In this document: positions 32,308-39,063 of the stretch, piece by piece
How positions within the stretch are numbered: the first letter of the stretch is position 1
How the letters are laid out: the number at the start of each line of letters is the position of its first letter
DNA from: an uncultured bacterium
GTDB taxonomy: Bacteria; Bacillota; Clostridia; Oscillospirales; Acutalibacteraceae
Direction: 5' to 3'
DNA length: 39,063 nt
Assembly (NCBI GenBank): GCA_934875675.1
Contig: CAKXIK010000025.1
Coordinates: 2,515-41,577, forward strand
The notes under the pieces: generated by a model
Databases searched by the model: none
What the model saw: only the letters and a program-made list of their open reading frames with translations
What the model was told of the DNA's origin: nothing
Program-made: the position numbers and the translations under genes

Positions 32308-33267
32308 TCAATACAGCTGACGGATGCGTTCCCTTACCACATCGTCCGGCAGTGCATTGTGCTTGCCGGAAAGAATGATGCGCACGGTCTTTACCTCATT
32401 TTCTTTGCCAAGCAGATAGGCCGCAAGGGGCTCGACTCCAAAAGGCTTTGTTTTTGCGCCGGAAAGCGATTCAATCGCACGGTTATCACACCATTTTTCA
32501 AATGCGGAAAGCGACTTTGCCAACGCCTCTGCGGCACCGGAAAACTGCGTTTTGGAAAGGAACTCGGTCACTGCATCGGTGCCCTGTGCTGCCGCTTCGG
32601 CAAGTGCTTCCACCGAAAACGTGTCACAGGGCGCCAGCGCACGTTTCAAAAATTGAATATTTTTGCCGGTGCGCGCCGCACGCAGCGCAATTTTGACATC
32701 GGTCATCGCAACCGTCAGTTCGGCGTAGTCAGCCAAAAATGGCGAACCGCTGACCTTTCCTGCCGCGAGAATTGCGTCAAGCGCTGCTTTGTCCAGAATC
32801 ACATCGGCAAGCTGACCGTCCTGTGTTTCCAGCAGTACCGTCATGGCTTCCTCTGCCGGAGCTCGCATTTCCTCCGGTAAGGCAGAAAAATCTCTTGCCT
32901 CTGCTGCTGCCTTCATCACAGCAGGATCAACCAGACCCTGCGTCACAAAAAGCCGGGCGCAGTCGTTGTTGGTCACAACCCCTTTGATCGCAGCCTTTAA
33001 ATTATGATAATCATTTTTACAGAGCAATACGTTAAATACGGACGGCTCCGGCGCAATCTCGCGCACAAGTGCCCACGCCTTTGCCAGCTCCGCCGAAAGC
33101 ATTTCTTCGGTGGGCAGTTCGGTATTATAACCGCGGTCAGAAAGTGTGCGCAGACAGTCCTCCGCCGTTTCACAAGCGAGCAGCGCATCTGCATCATGCC
33201 GGGTCAGCAATTTTGATTCATTGGCATGAATCCGCGCTACCGCGTATGCATAATCGGTTTCGCGCAT
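32308..33267 (-). CDS. ntpC: V-type ATP synthase subunit C
   Basis: 319 residues, mostly helical. It is the socket that joins the central stalk to the rotor ring. Family features are Y-A-Y-A-V-A-R-I-H-A-N-E at the start, K-N-D-Y-H-N-L-K-A-A-I-K-G, and a C-terminal F-G-V-E-P-L-A-A-Y-L-L-G-K-E-N-E-V-K that is highly conserved. The ATG at 33267 has AGGAGG 7 nt upstream. It lies 35 bp after ntpE. Confidence 0.97.
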   Translation of the reverse strand: MRETDYAYAVARIHANESKLLTRHDADALLACETAEDCLRTLSDRGYNTELPTEEMLSAELAKAWALVREIAPEPSVFNVLLCKNDYHNLKAAIKGVVTNNDCARLFVTQGLVDPAVMKAAAEARDFSALPEEMRAPAEEAMTVLLETQDGQLADVILDKAALDAILAAGKVSGSPFLADYAELTVAMTDVKIALRAARTGKNIQFLKRALAPCDTFSVEALAEAAAQGTDAVTEFLSKTQFSGAAEALAKSLSAFEKWCDNRAIESLSGAKTKPFGVEPLAAYLLGKENEVKTVRIILSGKHNALPDDVVRERIRQLY

Positions 33268-33302
33268 GGGAATTCCTCCTTTTTTGCCGGAAAATCATCG
33301 CA

Positions 33303-33896
33303 TCAGGCAAACAAAATCTTGTGCACCTGATCCTGCAGAGCTTCCCTCTGCGCGTCAAACAACGCGGAAAACGAGCAATTCTCCTCAATTCCGCCGTAGA
33401 CCAGCAGAAAACCGCCGTCCAGTTGGCGCGTTTGTTTGGAAATGTGCAACAAAGCACCCTGCGGTGCAAGCGCCTCATTCAATCGCTCTTCAAACCCCAC
33501 CGGCAGCCGGTCGAGATCCTTTTGGGAAAGAAAAAGCTCGCCCTCCTTCGGAAGAGCATTCTTTTTTGCCAAGCGGAGAATCATCGCAAAATATTCGTCG
33601 TCCGGCAGTGCAGTGAGCGCTGTTTTCGCTTCTTCAATCACACTGCCGATCAACTGCTGTTTTGCAGCGAGCAGTGTACGCCTGGCATCCATTTCTGCCG
33701 CGGAATCCGCCAGCTTTTGCGCGGTCTCGGCGTTTTTTGCAGCATCGGCCAACAGCCGAGCTGCTTCTTTTTCGCTTTCCGCCTTGGCGGCTTGGGAAAT
33801 CTGTGCAGCTTCGGTGTTTGCTTCGTCAATAATCTTTTTTGCTGTTGTTTTGGCCTCGCTGATAATCTGTTCTACGATTTTTTCCAATCCGCTCAT
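33303..33896 (-). CDS. ntpE: V-type ATP synthase subunit E (peripheral stalk)
   Basis: 197 residues from ATG 33896, with AAAGGA 13 nt upstream; an earlier in-frame ATG at 33920 lacks a ribosome binding site and extends past the family start. The N-terminal ~100 residues form a long Ala/Glu/Lys-rich helix that would pair with NtpF as the stator stalk. The C-terminal part contains the globular head-binding region with the D-G-G-F-L-L-V-Y-G-G-I-E-E-N-C-S-F motif. A stem-loop lies immediately upstream, separating it from the highly expressed rotor gene ntpK. Confidence 0.95.
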   Translation of the reverse strand: MSGLEKIVEQIISEAKTTAKKIIDEANTEAAQISQAAKAESEKEAARLLADAAKNAETAQKLADSAAEMDARRTLLAAKQQLIGSVIEEAKTALTALPDDEYFAMILRLAKKNALPKEGELFLSQKDLDRLPVGFEERLNEALAPQGALLHISKQTRQLDGGFLLVYGGIEENCSFSALFDAQREALQDQVHKILFA

Positions 33897-33920
33897 GAAA
33901 ATCAAACATTCCTTTCGCAT

Positions 33921-33958
33921 CAGCCCCTGCTGCTTTGCAGCAAAGCAGCATCAGGCTG
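33921..33958 (-). other. Stem-loop between ntpK and ntpE
   Basis: TGCTGCTTT (33928-33936) pairs with AAAGCAGCA (33942-33950) around loop GCAGC; CAG/CTG and CC/GG pairs extend it outward. It lies 27 bp after the ntpK stop and just before the ntpE ribosome binding site, with no T-run. Confidence 0.7.
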
Positions 33959-33985
33959 CGTTGATCGCTTCTGGGAACCTGCAAG

Positions 33986-34477
33986 TTACATTGCAAGGCT
34001 GTTGATGCCGGTAACGGCAAGAATGGAAAGCAGCAATGCAAAGATGGCGTATGTTTCAACCATTGCAGGGAACAGCATGGATTTACCAAACTGATCGGGG
34101 CGCTTGGAAACCAGATTGATACTGGCAACAGAAGCGCGAGCCTGGCGAATGGCAGACCACGGACCAACAATGGCAAGCGGCAAAGAAGCTGCCAGATACA
34201 TCAAACCTTTTGCAATCGTCATGCTGCCGGCAGCATAGCCACCGCCCAGCACACCAATGCCGGAAAGCATGATAAAGCCGAGCAGCAGACCGTAAATGCC
34301 CTGGGTACCCGGGAGCAGCTGCAAAATCAGCACCTTACTGAATTTGGAAGGATCTTCTGTGACAACACCGGCAGCTGCCTCGCCGCCCATTCCAACGCCG
34401 ATTGCTGAGCCGATTCCGGGAAGAAGCGCACCCAAAACGGTGCCGGTCAGAGCGAAAACAAGTCCAAAATCATTCAT
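33986..34477 (-). CDS. ntpK: V-type ATP synthase subunit K (rotor proteolipid), Na+-type
   Basis: 163 residues with four membrane helices arranged as two c-type hairpins; copies of it form the rotor ring that carries the coupling ion. Residues matching the E. hirae Na+ ligands are all present: Leu55, Thr58 and Gln59 in L-L-P-G-T-Q-G, Gln112 in I-R-Q-A-R, and the essential Glu141 in M-V-E-T-Y-A-I. The glycine-rich G-I-G-S-A-I-G-V-G-M-G-G-E lies in helix 1. Na+ rather than H+ coupling is therefore the likely mode. AGGAGG lies 10 nt before ATG 34477, which is only 2 bp after ntpI; a downstream stem-loop may protect the message. Confidence 0.98.
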   Translation of the reverse strand: MNDFGLVFALTGTVLGALLPGIGSAIGVGMGGEAAAGVVTEDPSKFSKVLILQLLPGTQGIYGLLLGFIMLSGIGVLGGGYAAGSMTIAKGLMYLAASLPLAIVGPWSAIRQARASVASINLVSKRPDQFGKSMLFPAMVETYAIFALLLSILAVTGINSLAM

Positions 34478-34479
34478 TG

Positions 34480-36489
34480 TTAAATTTCCTCCTTAATAGT
34501 AAAGAACTTTGTGTTTGCGGCAAAGGGGGTATATTTTTCGCCGCCGCCTTCATAGAACTTGCCGAAAAATTCGACATATTGCAACCGGTTGGTATGCACA
34601 TAGGCACCCAGCAGGTTGATAGCCAGATTAAACAAGTGACCGCCGATAAACACCAGAATAAATACAATCACACCAAAGACCGAATCGCCAACCATGGAGC
34701 CCATCTGATTGATAACCGATGCGATAACACCGGTGGCAAGTCCCAGCGCCAACAGACGTGCATAGGAAAGCACATCACTGAGGTAGCTGGTGACGCCATA
34801 GAGACCATAGAGTCCTTTGAGCAGCCGCTTGAATGGTGCGCGGGATTCTCTTCCGGCCGTTGCAATGATTCCGATGGCAGAAAGCCCTGCCAGAATCTTT
34901 GCCGCCGTCACCACCGGCACCGGAATAGTAAAGGTGAGATTTGCCATCGAACGAAGCATGTCCGTACTGGTCAGCCAGACCACCAGCCCGATCAGCAAAC
35001 CATACCACAAACCGACATCGTAAATTGCACCGGCTTTATCTCCCCGCTTCCAAAGCTGATAGAACTGAATACCAAGTCCGGTGAACAAGTGCAGAATACC
35101 AATCACAAAGGATGCCATCAACAGCGTCATCGGGTCTTCCAGCGGAACGAGCCACAGCGCAGGAACGGTAAAATCGGTGTGGAAAAAGGTTTTTGCAATG
35201 ACGGTCGGCGCATCACCGAACCATCCGCCGAACAGCGCACCCCAAATTGCAGTGGAAACACCGCACCACATAAACATGCGCATGGTTTTCTGCAGTGAAG
35301 CGGACATCTTCGGGAACTTTTTTACAACCACAAAGCAGCCAATTGCCATCAAAATTCCGTAGGCTGCATCAGAAAGCATCATGCCAAAGAGAATATAATA
35401 GAATATTGCCATCACAGAGGTGGGGTCAATATCCTTTTTGCCAGGCATGCTGTACATTTCAATTACACCCTCCACCGGCTCGGTGAATCGGTTGTTATGA
35501 AGAAGCACCGGTGGCTGTTCTGTTTCTGCCGGATCTTCAAATTCAACTGCCGCACAGAAAGGAGCCAAATCCTGCTCCACCTGCTGCTGTGCCGGCGCGG
35601 GAACGTAGCCCTGCAGCACAAACGCGTTTTTTGTCTGAGAAAGCTTGTCGATCACCTGATACTTTTCGCGACGCATCATGTAATAGTCGGCAAGAAACTC
35701 AATTCGTGGCCGCATGGGCGCAAAGGAAATGATTTCTTCCTCGCTTTTTGTAATCTGTGCGGAAAGTTCATCAATCCGTGCGCGGTATTTTGCCATCGTT
35801 TCCGCCGGAGACACCTTTGTGGGGGATGCCGGCAAAGAAAATCCATGTGCACGCAATGAATTTTCTACCGCAGCAGCCTTATCTTTCAGGCAAACTACAA
35901 AAATGCATGTCTGATCCGGTGAAGTACTCAAAATTTCGGCATGCACCGCAGCGTCCGGCGCTTCCTGCGCAAGAAAACGAAGCAATCCTTCCAGATCGAC
36001 CGCTTCCGGAATCGTTCCAATCAATGCAACGGTAAGTCTTGTCCCTCGGAATCTCATTGAAATATCAAGTGAAAGCCATGGATTCAACGCTGCCGATTGG
36101 GTTTCCAACCGGGTTTGCTCTGCCTTTGCTTCCGCAATCGCACGGGAAAGTGCAACCATGCGGCGGGCGGCGGTAATAGCCTCTTCGTGTGTCTGCACCT
36201 GTTCATCATATTCCGCCCGCGAAAGCTCCGGTTTACCTTGCAGCGTACTGAGCATCGACTTTTTTTCCGGCGCATAATGATCGAGCTGTTCCAGTGCCTG
36301 ACGCACCGTATTCTGGCAACGGTCGAAATGCGCAAACTGGCGGGAACTATCTGCCTTTTGGAACAAGTCATCGCTGAGCGCCACATTAGTCACTTCCACA
36401 ACGCCGCGCCGCTGCAAAAACTCCAACAGCTTCTTACGGTCTCGTTTCAGCGCAAAGAGTGTCATTTTTTTCATTGGAATGACTGCCAT
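34480..36489 (-). CDS. ntpI: V-type ATP synthase subunit I (stator a-subunit)
   Basis: 669 residues. The N-terminal half (about 1-330) is cytoplasmic with coiled-coil stretches and links to the stalks. The C-terminal half has about seven membrane segments and forms the ion half-channels. The essential arginine is about residue 578 in D-V-L-S-Y-A-R-L-L-A-L-G, and the C-terminus has R-L-Q-Y-V-E-F-F-G-K-F-Y. The ATG at 36489 is chosen over an in-frame GTG at 36501, because that GTG lies inside the near-perfect AAGGAGGTGA ribosome binding site. It is 49 bp after ntpF and 2 bp before ntpK. Confidence 0.97.
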   Translation of the reverse strand: MAVIPMKKMTLFALKRDRKKLLEFLQRRGVVEVTNVALSDDLFQKADSSRQFAHFDRCQNTVRQALEQLDHYAPEKKSMLSTLQGKPELSRAEYDEQVQTHEEAITAARRMVALSRAIAEAKAEQTRLETQSAALNPWLSLDISMRFRGTRLTVALIGTIPEAVDLEGLLRFLAQEAPDAAVHAEILSTSPDQTCIFVVCLKDKAAAVENSLRAHGFSLPASPTKVSPAETMAKYRARIDELSAQITKSEEEIISFAPMRPRIEFLADYYMMRREKYQVIDKLSQTKNAFVLQGYVPAPAQQQVEQDLAPFCAAVEFEDPAETEQPPVLLHNNRFTEPVEGVIEMYSMPGKKDIDPTSVMAIFYYILFGMMLSDAAYGILMAIGCFVVVKKFPKMSASLQKTMRMFMWCGVSTAIWGALFGGWFGDAPTVIAKTFFHTDFTVPALWLVPLEDPMTLLMASFVIGILHLFTGLGIQFYQLWKRGDKAGAIYDVGLWYGLLIGLVVWLTSTDMLRSMANLTFTIPVPVVTAAKILAGLSAIGIIATAGRESRAPFKRLLKGLYGLYGVTSYLSDVLSYARLLALGLATGVIASVINQMGSMVGDSVFGVIVFILVFIGGHLFNLAINLLGAYVHTNRLQYVEFFGKFYEGGGEKYTPFAANTKFFTIKEEI

Positions 36490-36538
36490 CTGCCGCGTCA
36501 CCTCCTTTTCTAATTAATCATAACTCATAGTTTCTGAA

Positions 36539-36853
36539 TTAAAACAACCCGATGACATCCATCACCGCACGGACTGCAGCCGCACGGTTTTTTTCCGCAT
36601 CGGCCAAAAAGATTTCCTGCCGATGCAGTGCCTCCTGCCCGGACTTTGTGCTCTGCCGTGCAGCTTGCTCTGCCGTCTGCTTCACCTGCATCGCACCCTT
36701 GCGTTTTGCCTCTTCACGGGCTTCCCGGAGCATCTGTGCGGCGGAGAGCTGCGCTTCATCCAAAATGCGCACCTTTTCTGCCTCCGCGTCACGTTCAATC
36801 TGAGCCGCCTGCTGTTCTGCACTGCGAATCTGTTCGATCGCGTCTGACGCCAT
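36539..36853 (-). CDS. ntpF: V-type ATP synthase peripheral-stalk subunit (NtpF, G/H type)
   Basis: A 104-residue, almost wholly helical protein rich in Ala, Glu, Gln, Arg and Lys with heptad-like spacing; it would form the coiled-coil stator stalk with NtpE. The start is ATG 36853 (M-A-S-D-A-I-E-Q-I) with AAAGGA 11 nt upstream. The frame is open further to 37051, but that part overlaps the promoter. It is the first gene of the ntpFIKECGABD operon, and the identity rests on composition plus its exact position. Confidence 0.9.
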   Translation of the reverse strand: MASDAIEQIRSAEQQAAQIERDAEAEKVRILDEAQLSAAQMLREAREEAKRKGAMQVKQTAEQAARQSTKSGQEALHRQEIFLADAEKNRAAAVRAVMDVIGLF

Positions 36854-36873
36854 GGTAAGAATCATCCTTTCCT

Positions 36874-36887
36874 GCGGGCACTCCCGC
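36874..36887 (-). promoter_or_regulatory. Small hairpin abutting the ntpF ribosome binding site
   Basis: GCGGG-4 nt-CCCGC on the message, directly before AGGAAAGGA. It could limit access to the site; this is inference. Confidence 0.3.
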
Positions 36888-36965
36888 GCCGTTTTCCCTT
36901 TCCGACCAATCAGCCGGAACTGCACTTGCATTGTTCTCTGCGCAGTGTAAACGAAAAACAATACT

Positions 36966-36994
36966 ATTATACTTTTTTTTGTTGTTTTTTTCAA
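36966..36994 (-). promoter_or_regulatory. Promoter of the V-ATPase operon
   Basis: On the minus strand, -35 TTGAAA (36994-36989), a 17-bp spacer that is almost all A, and consensus -10 TATAAT (36971-36966). The leader would be about 106 nt. Confidence 0.82.
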
Positions 36995-37099
36995 GAAAGC
37001 AACATGGAAAAAGATTTGCGTACAATCGGGTATTTTTACAGGATAATACACAAATCAACGAAATATTGGTAAATAATTAACAATCATTGAGTAAAAATA

Positions 37100-37232
37100 A
37101 GGGATTTTATTCGTCTGAAATCCCTAAAATTCCTTTGTTTTTACACATCATTACACTTTGCAAGATTTCTGCATCCTTGTGCTATTTTGTTCTGAAATTC
37201 TGAATTTTTTCAGGTTTTATTCGAAATAAAAC
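37100..37232. repeat. Two dyads in the gap between ntpF and the GH109-like gene
   Basis: AGGGATTT (37100-37107) pairs with AAATCCCT (37118-37125), and GTTTTATT-CGA-AATAAAAC (37214-37232) is a perfect 19-bp dyad. The rest of 36995-37322 is AT-rich and holds no credible gene. The second dyad lies about 90 bp upstream of the -35 box of the next gene and could be an operator; a T-rich tract follows it. Confidence 0.35.
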
Positions 37233-37322
37233 GTATTTTTTGTTTTTTTGTTAAAATCCGCTAATCGAGATTGCGTTTTTTTCAGATCGTCGATTTGTCC
37301 ATGTTTATCAGCAATCCATGCA

Positions 37323-37351
37323 TTGCGGAGCGTCTCTGCTCAGGCTATAAT
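37323..37351 (+). promoter_or_regulatory. Promoter of the GH109-like gene
   Basis: -35 TTGCGG (37323-37328), a 17-bp spacer and consensus -10 TATAAT (37346-37351), giving a leader of about 58 nt. Confidence 0.65.
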
Positions 37352-37414
37352 AAAAAAAGAATTACCCTTAACTTTTGGCGGCAGGCAGCCGGGCAGAAAG
37401 GAATGGTCATCATT

Positions 37415-38653
37415 ATGAGAAAAATTAAAATTGGCGTTATCGGTCTTGGCGGGCGCGGACTCGGACTTTTAAAGGATGCAATTCTTCCCCGTGAAAATGT
37501 GGAAGTTATCGCATTAAGCGATTTGTATCAGGATCGTATGGAAGATGCCGCCAAGGCAGTTGAAGAAATTTCCGGTATTACACCGGAACTCCACCGTGAT
37601 TATCACGAAATTCTTCAGATGGAATCTGTGGAAGCAGTTGTAATTCCTGCTGCATGGGAGGCACATATTCCGATTGCTATAGAAGCAATGCGTGCCGGAA
37701 AAATTGTAGGCTGCGAAGTCGGCGGGGCATACTCCGTTAAAGATTGCTGGGAGCTTGTAAAAACACAGGAGCAAACAGGGACTCCCTGCATGATGATGGA
37801 GAATTGCTGTTACGGTCGGGAAGAACTGATGGCACTGAACATGTCCAAAAAAGGCGCGCTCGGTTCTATTATTCACTGTCAGGGCGGATATCATCACGAT
37901 TTGCGTGACGAAATTTCATTCGGGCGCGAAAACCGTCATTACCGTCTGCGCAATTACATGAACCGCAATTGTGAAAATTACCCCACACATGAGCTTGGAC
38001 CGATTGCAAAAATTTTAAATATTAACCGCGGCAACCGTATGATATCTCTTACCTCTACTGCTTCCCGCGCCGCCGGCCTGAACGAATTTCTGCAGCGCGA
38101 AAAGGGAAATGATTATGATATCACCAACTTCCCGTTTGCACAGGGAGATATTATAACCACGGTTATCAAATGTGCCCATGGTGAAACTATTGTGCTCACG
38201 CTGGACACCACTTTGCCGCGTTTTTATTCCCGTGGATTCGAAGTGCGCGGTACAAAGGGCATGTTTACAGAAGATACCCGTTCCATCTTCCTTGACGGCG
38301 TACATAATCAATATGACTTTGACTGGAAACCGATGTGGAACAACATTGAGGAATATCGCAAGGAATACGAACATCCGATTTGGCGCAAAAATCTGGAGGA
38401 TGGCGTTCGCGGCGGTCACGGTGGAATGGACTGGCTGGAGTTTGACGCATTTTTTACTGCAATCGAGGAGAACCGTCCAATGCCGGTGGATGTGTACGAT
38501 ATGGCAGCCTGGATGGCAATCACACCGCTCTCCGAACAATCTATCGCAACTGGTTTACCGCAAGCGGTTCCGGATTTTACAAACGGTCTCTGGACAATGC
38601 GTGAAAAAGAGCCCTGCTGGCACTTTGGGCTTTCCTCTATCTGTGAGGAATAA
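37415..38653 (+). CDS. Gfo/Idh/MocA-family protein, GH109-like NAD-dependent glycosidase
   Basis: 412 residues from ATG 37415, with AAAGGA 12 nt upstream; the longer frame from 37271 would start before the promoter. The N-terminal Rossmann fold has G-V-I-G-L-G-G-R-G (7-15), and E-V-G-G-A-Y-S is near 101-107. The remainder follows the GH109 alpha-N-acetylgalactosaminidase pattern closely: M-E-N-C-C-Y-G-R (128-135), G-Y-H-H-D-L-R (158-164), Y-P-T-H-E-L-G-P (189-196), N-R-G-N-R, T-S-T-A-S-R-A-A-G-L, G-H-G-G-M-D and D-V-Y-D-M-A-A-W. The Y-x-H and Y-P-T-H motifs hold the family's active-site residues. Such enzymes use bound NAD in a redox-assisted cleavage of GalNAc-type glycosides. It lacks a signal peptide, so is cytoplasmic, and is a single-gene unit. 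A simple dehydrogenase role is the alternative. Confidence 0.83.
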   Translation: MRKIKIGVIGLGGRGLGLLKDAILPRENVEVIALSDLYQDRMEDAAKAVEEISGITPELHRDYHEILQMESVEAVVIPAAWEAHIPIAIEAMRAGKIVGCEVGGAYSVKDCWELVKTQEQTGTPCMMMENCCYGREELMALNMSKKGALGSIIHCQGGYHHDLRDEISFGRENRHYRLRNYMNRNCENYPTHELGPIAKILNINRGNRMISLTSTASRAAGLNEFLQREKGNDYDITNFPFAQGDIITTVIKCAHGETIVLTLDTTLPRFYSRGFEVRGTKGMFTEDTRSIFLDGVHNQYDFDWKPMWNNIEEYRKEYEHPIWRKNLEDGVRGGHGGMDWLEFDAFFTAIEENRPMPVDVYDMAAWMAITPLSEQSIATGLPQAVPDFTNGLWTMREKEPCWHFGLSSICEE

Positions 38654-38677
38654 CAATTAATACGTTTCAAATATTGG

Positions 38678-38722
38678 ATGCGTCTTGCCCGTTTTTATCT
38701 CCGGGCAGGACGCATATTTTTT
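38678..38722 (+). terminator. Terminator after the GH109-like gene
   Basis: ATGCGTCTTGCCCG (38678-38691) pairs with CGGGCAGGACGCAT (38702-38715), 14 bp with one G-T; a run of T follows (38717-38722). Confidence 0.93.
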
Positions 38723-38841
38723 ACTTTTAAAAAATTGGAATCAATTTTAAAATTTATAAACGCGTTTGAAATGAAACAGATCTATAAATAAACCGAAGAA
38801 AACAAAAAACATGCGATTTTTGTATTGCCTGAATGAAAAAC

Positions 38842-38869
38842 AAAAGCAGAGCCGCTCAGTCCTGCTTTT
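38842..38869. terminator. Hairpin downstream of the putative transposase fragment
   Basis: AAAAGCAG (38842-38849) pairs perfectly with CTGCTTTT (38862-38869) around a 12-nt loop. It would work for leftward transcription entering from the right edge. Nothing else is recognised in 38723-38987. Confidence 0.5.
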
Positions 38870-38987
38870 ATGTGATTATGAATAATATTTTTCAAGAGAT
38901 ATTGAGTATAACTCATATACAATTTCTGCGTTGTAAATAGATATGACCCATCTATCCGAAAAAAAGAGATATGGTAACAATCGCATT

Positions 38988-39062
38988 TCACGCGGACAGC
39001 TTTTCTTGGAGAAATTGAAGCGGACTTTTTCCTCCAAGTGTACGCATGGTTTTGTGATTGCT
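38988..39062 (-). CDS. C-terminal end of a probable transposase (partial)
   Basis: An open frame enters from the right edge and ends at TGA (38990-38988), giving 24 residues that read N-H-K-T-M-R-T-L-G-G-K-S-P-L-Q-F-L. The pattern R-x-L-G-G-K-S/T-P-x-x-F/Y is typical of the last residues of integrase-core (IS3-like) transposases. The N-terminus and the rest of the element are outside the window, and I could not define terminal inverted repeats on this side. Another minus-strand frame is also open to the edge, so the call is tentative. Confidence 0.4.
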   Translation of the reverse strand, partial: SNHKTMRTLGGKSPLQFLQEKLSA

Positions 39063-39063
39063 C

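Noticed and set aside
38782..38991. A 69-codon minus-strand frame near the right edge
   Set aside because: It runs through the hairpin at 38842-38869, has no ribosome binding site and no recognisable family; the overlapping transposase-like frame is more convincing.

Overview
The window looks like a chromosomal segment of an anaerobic, Gram-positive Clostridia bacterium, most likely Oscillospiraceae-like. The reasons are moderate GC content, AAAGGA/AGGAGG ribosome binding sites, an ntp-type V-ATPase operon, a DUF6483 protein, CUT1 sugar permeases of the LplB/YtcP type and a membrane-tethered AraC regulator. The placement is inferred from gene content, not from a marker gene. There are no rRNA or tRNA genes, no CRISPR array and no prophage. 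The only sign of a mobile element is a probable transposase C-terminus at the right edge.

Layout. (1) 1-6096 is a carbohydrate-uptake locus. A leftward operon holds two CUT1 ABC permeases and a GH42-like glycosidase cut by the window edge; a divergent gene encodes a two-membrane-segment AraC regulator. No solute-binding protein or ATPase is visible. (2) 6329-9358 (leftward) holds tex and a Nudix protein fused to a degenerate pyrophosphatase-like domain. (3) 9649-13097 (rightward) holds two small membrane proteins of matching architecture, an AEC-family transporter and a CPA2 cation/proton antiporter with a long leader. (4) 13319-15187 (leftward) holds a MATE exporter and a DUF6483 protein. 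(5) 15388-19098 (leftward) is a five-gene housekeeping/salvage cluster: acyl-ACP thioesterase, SDR, maf, deoC, udp. (6) 19516-20571 is a stand-alone GH42-like enzyme whose promoter carries a 19-bp tandem repeat. (7) 20820-24599 (leftward) is pgk-tpiA-gpmI, with an 85-bp repeat array between tpiA and gpmI. (8) 24929-27557 (rightward) is a FlaA1/CapD-type nucleotide-sugar dehydratase plus a PglC-type phosphoglycosyl transferase, followed by a candidate small RNA. (9) 27967-36853 (leftward) is the complete ntpFIKECGABD V-ATPase set. (10) 37415-38653 is a GH109-like NAD-dependent glycosidase.

How the genes work together. Three glycosidase-like proteins and an LplB/YtcP transporter point to growth on host or plant glycans, feeding the lower glycolytic operon. 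The ATPase rotor subunit keeps every Na+-ligand residue known from Enterococcus hirae NtpK, and the CPA2 antiporter has an Asp-Asp ion-binding motif, so sodium cycling is likely central to membrane energetics. deoC and udp recover pentose and uracil from nucleosides.

Several start codons were placed by ribosome binding site and promoter position rather than at the longest open frame: LplB-like permease, AraC regulator, gpmI, tpiA, pgk, CapD, PglC-like, ntpB, ntpE, ntpF, ntpI, maf and the GH109-like gene. Most transcription units have a recognisable sigma-A-type promoter (spacers of 17 or 18 bp) and a factor-independent terminator, listed individually. No single undescribed system stands out. 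The best leads are the candidate small RNA at 27755-27870, the 85-bp repeat array, the pyrophosphatase-like/Nudix fusion and the paired small membrane proteins.
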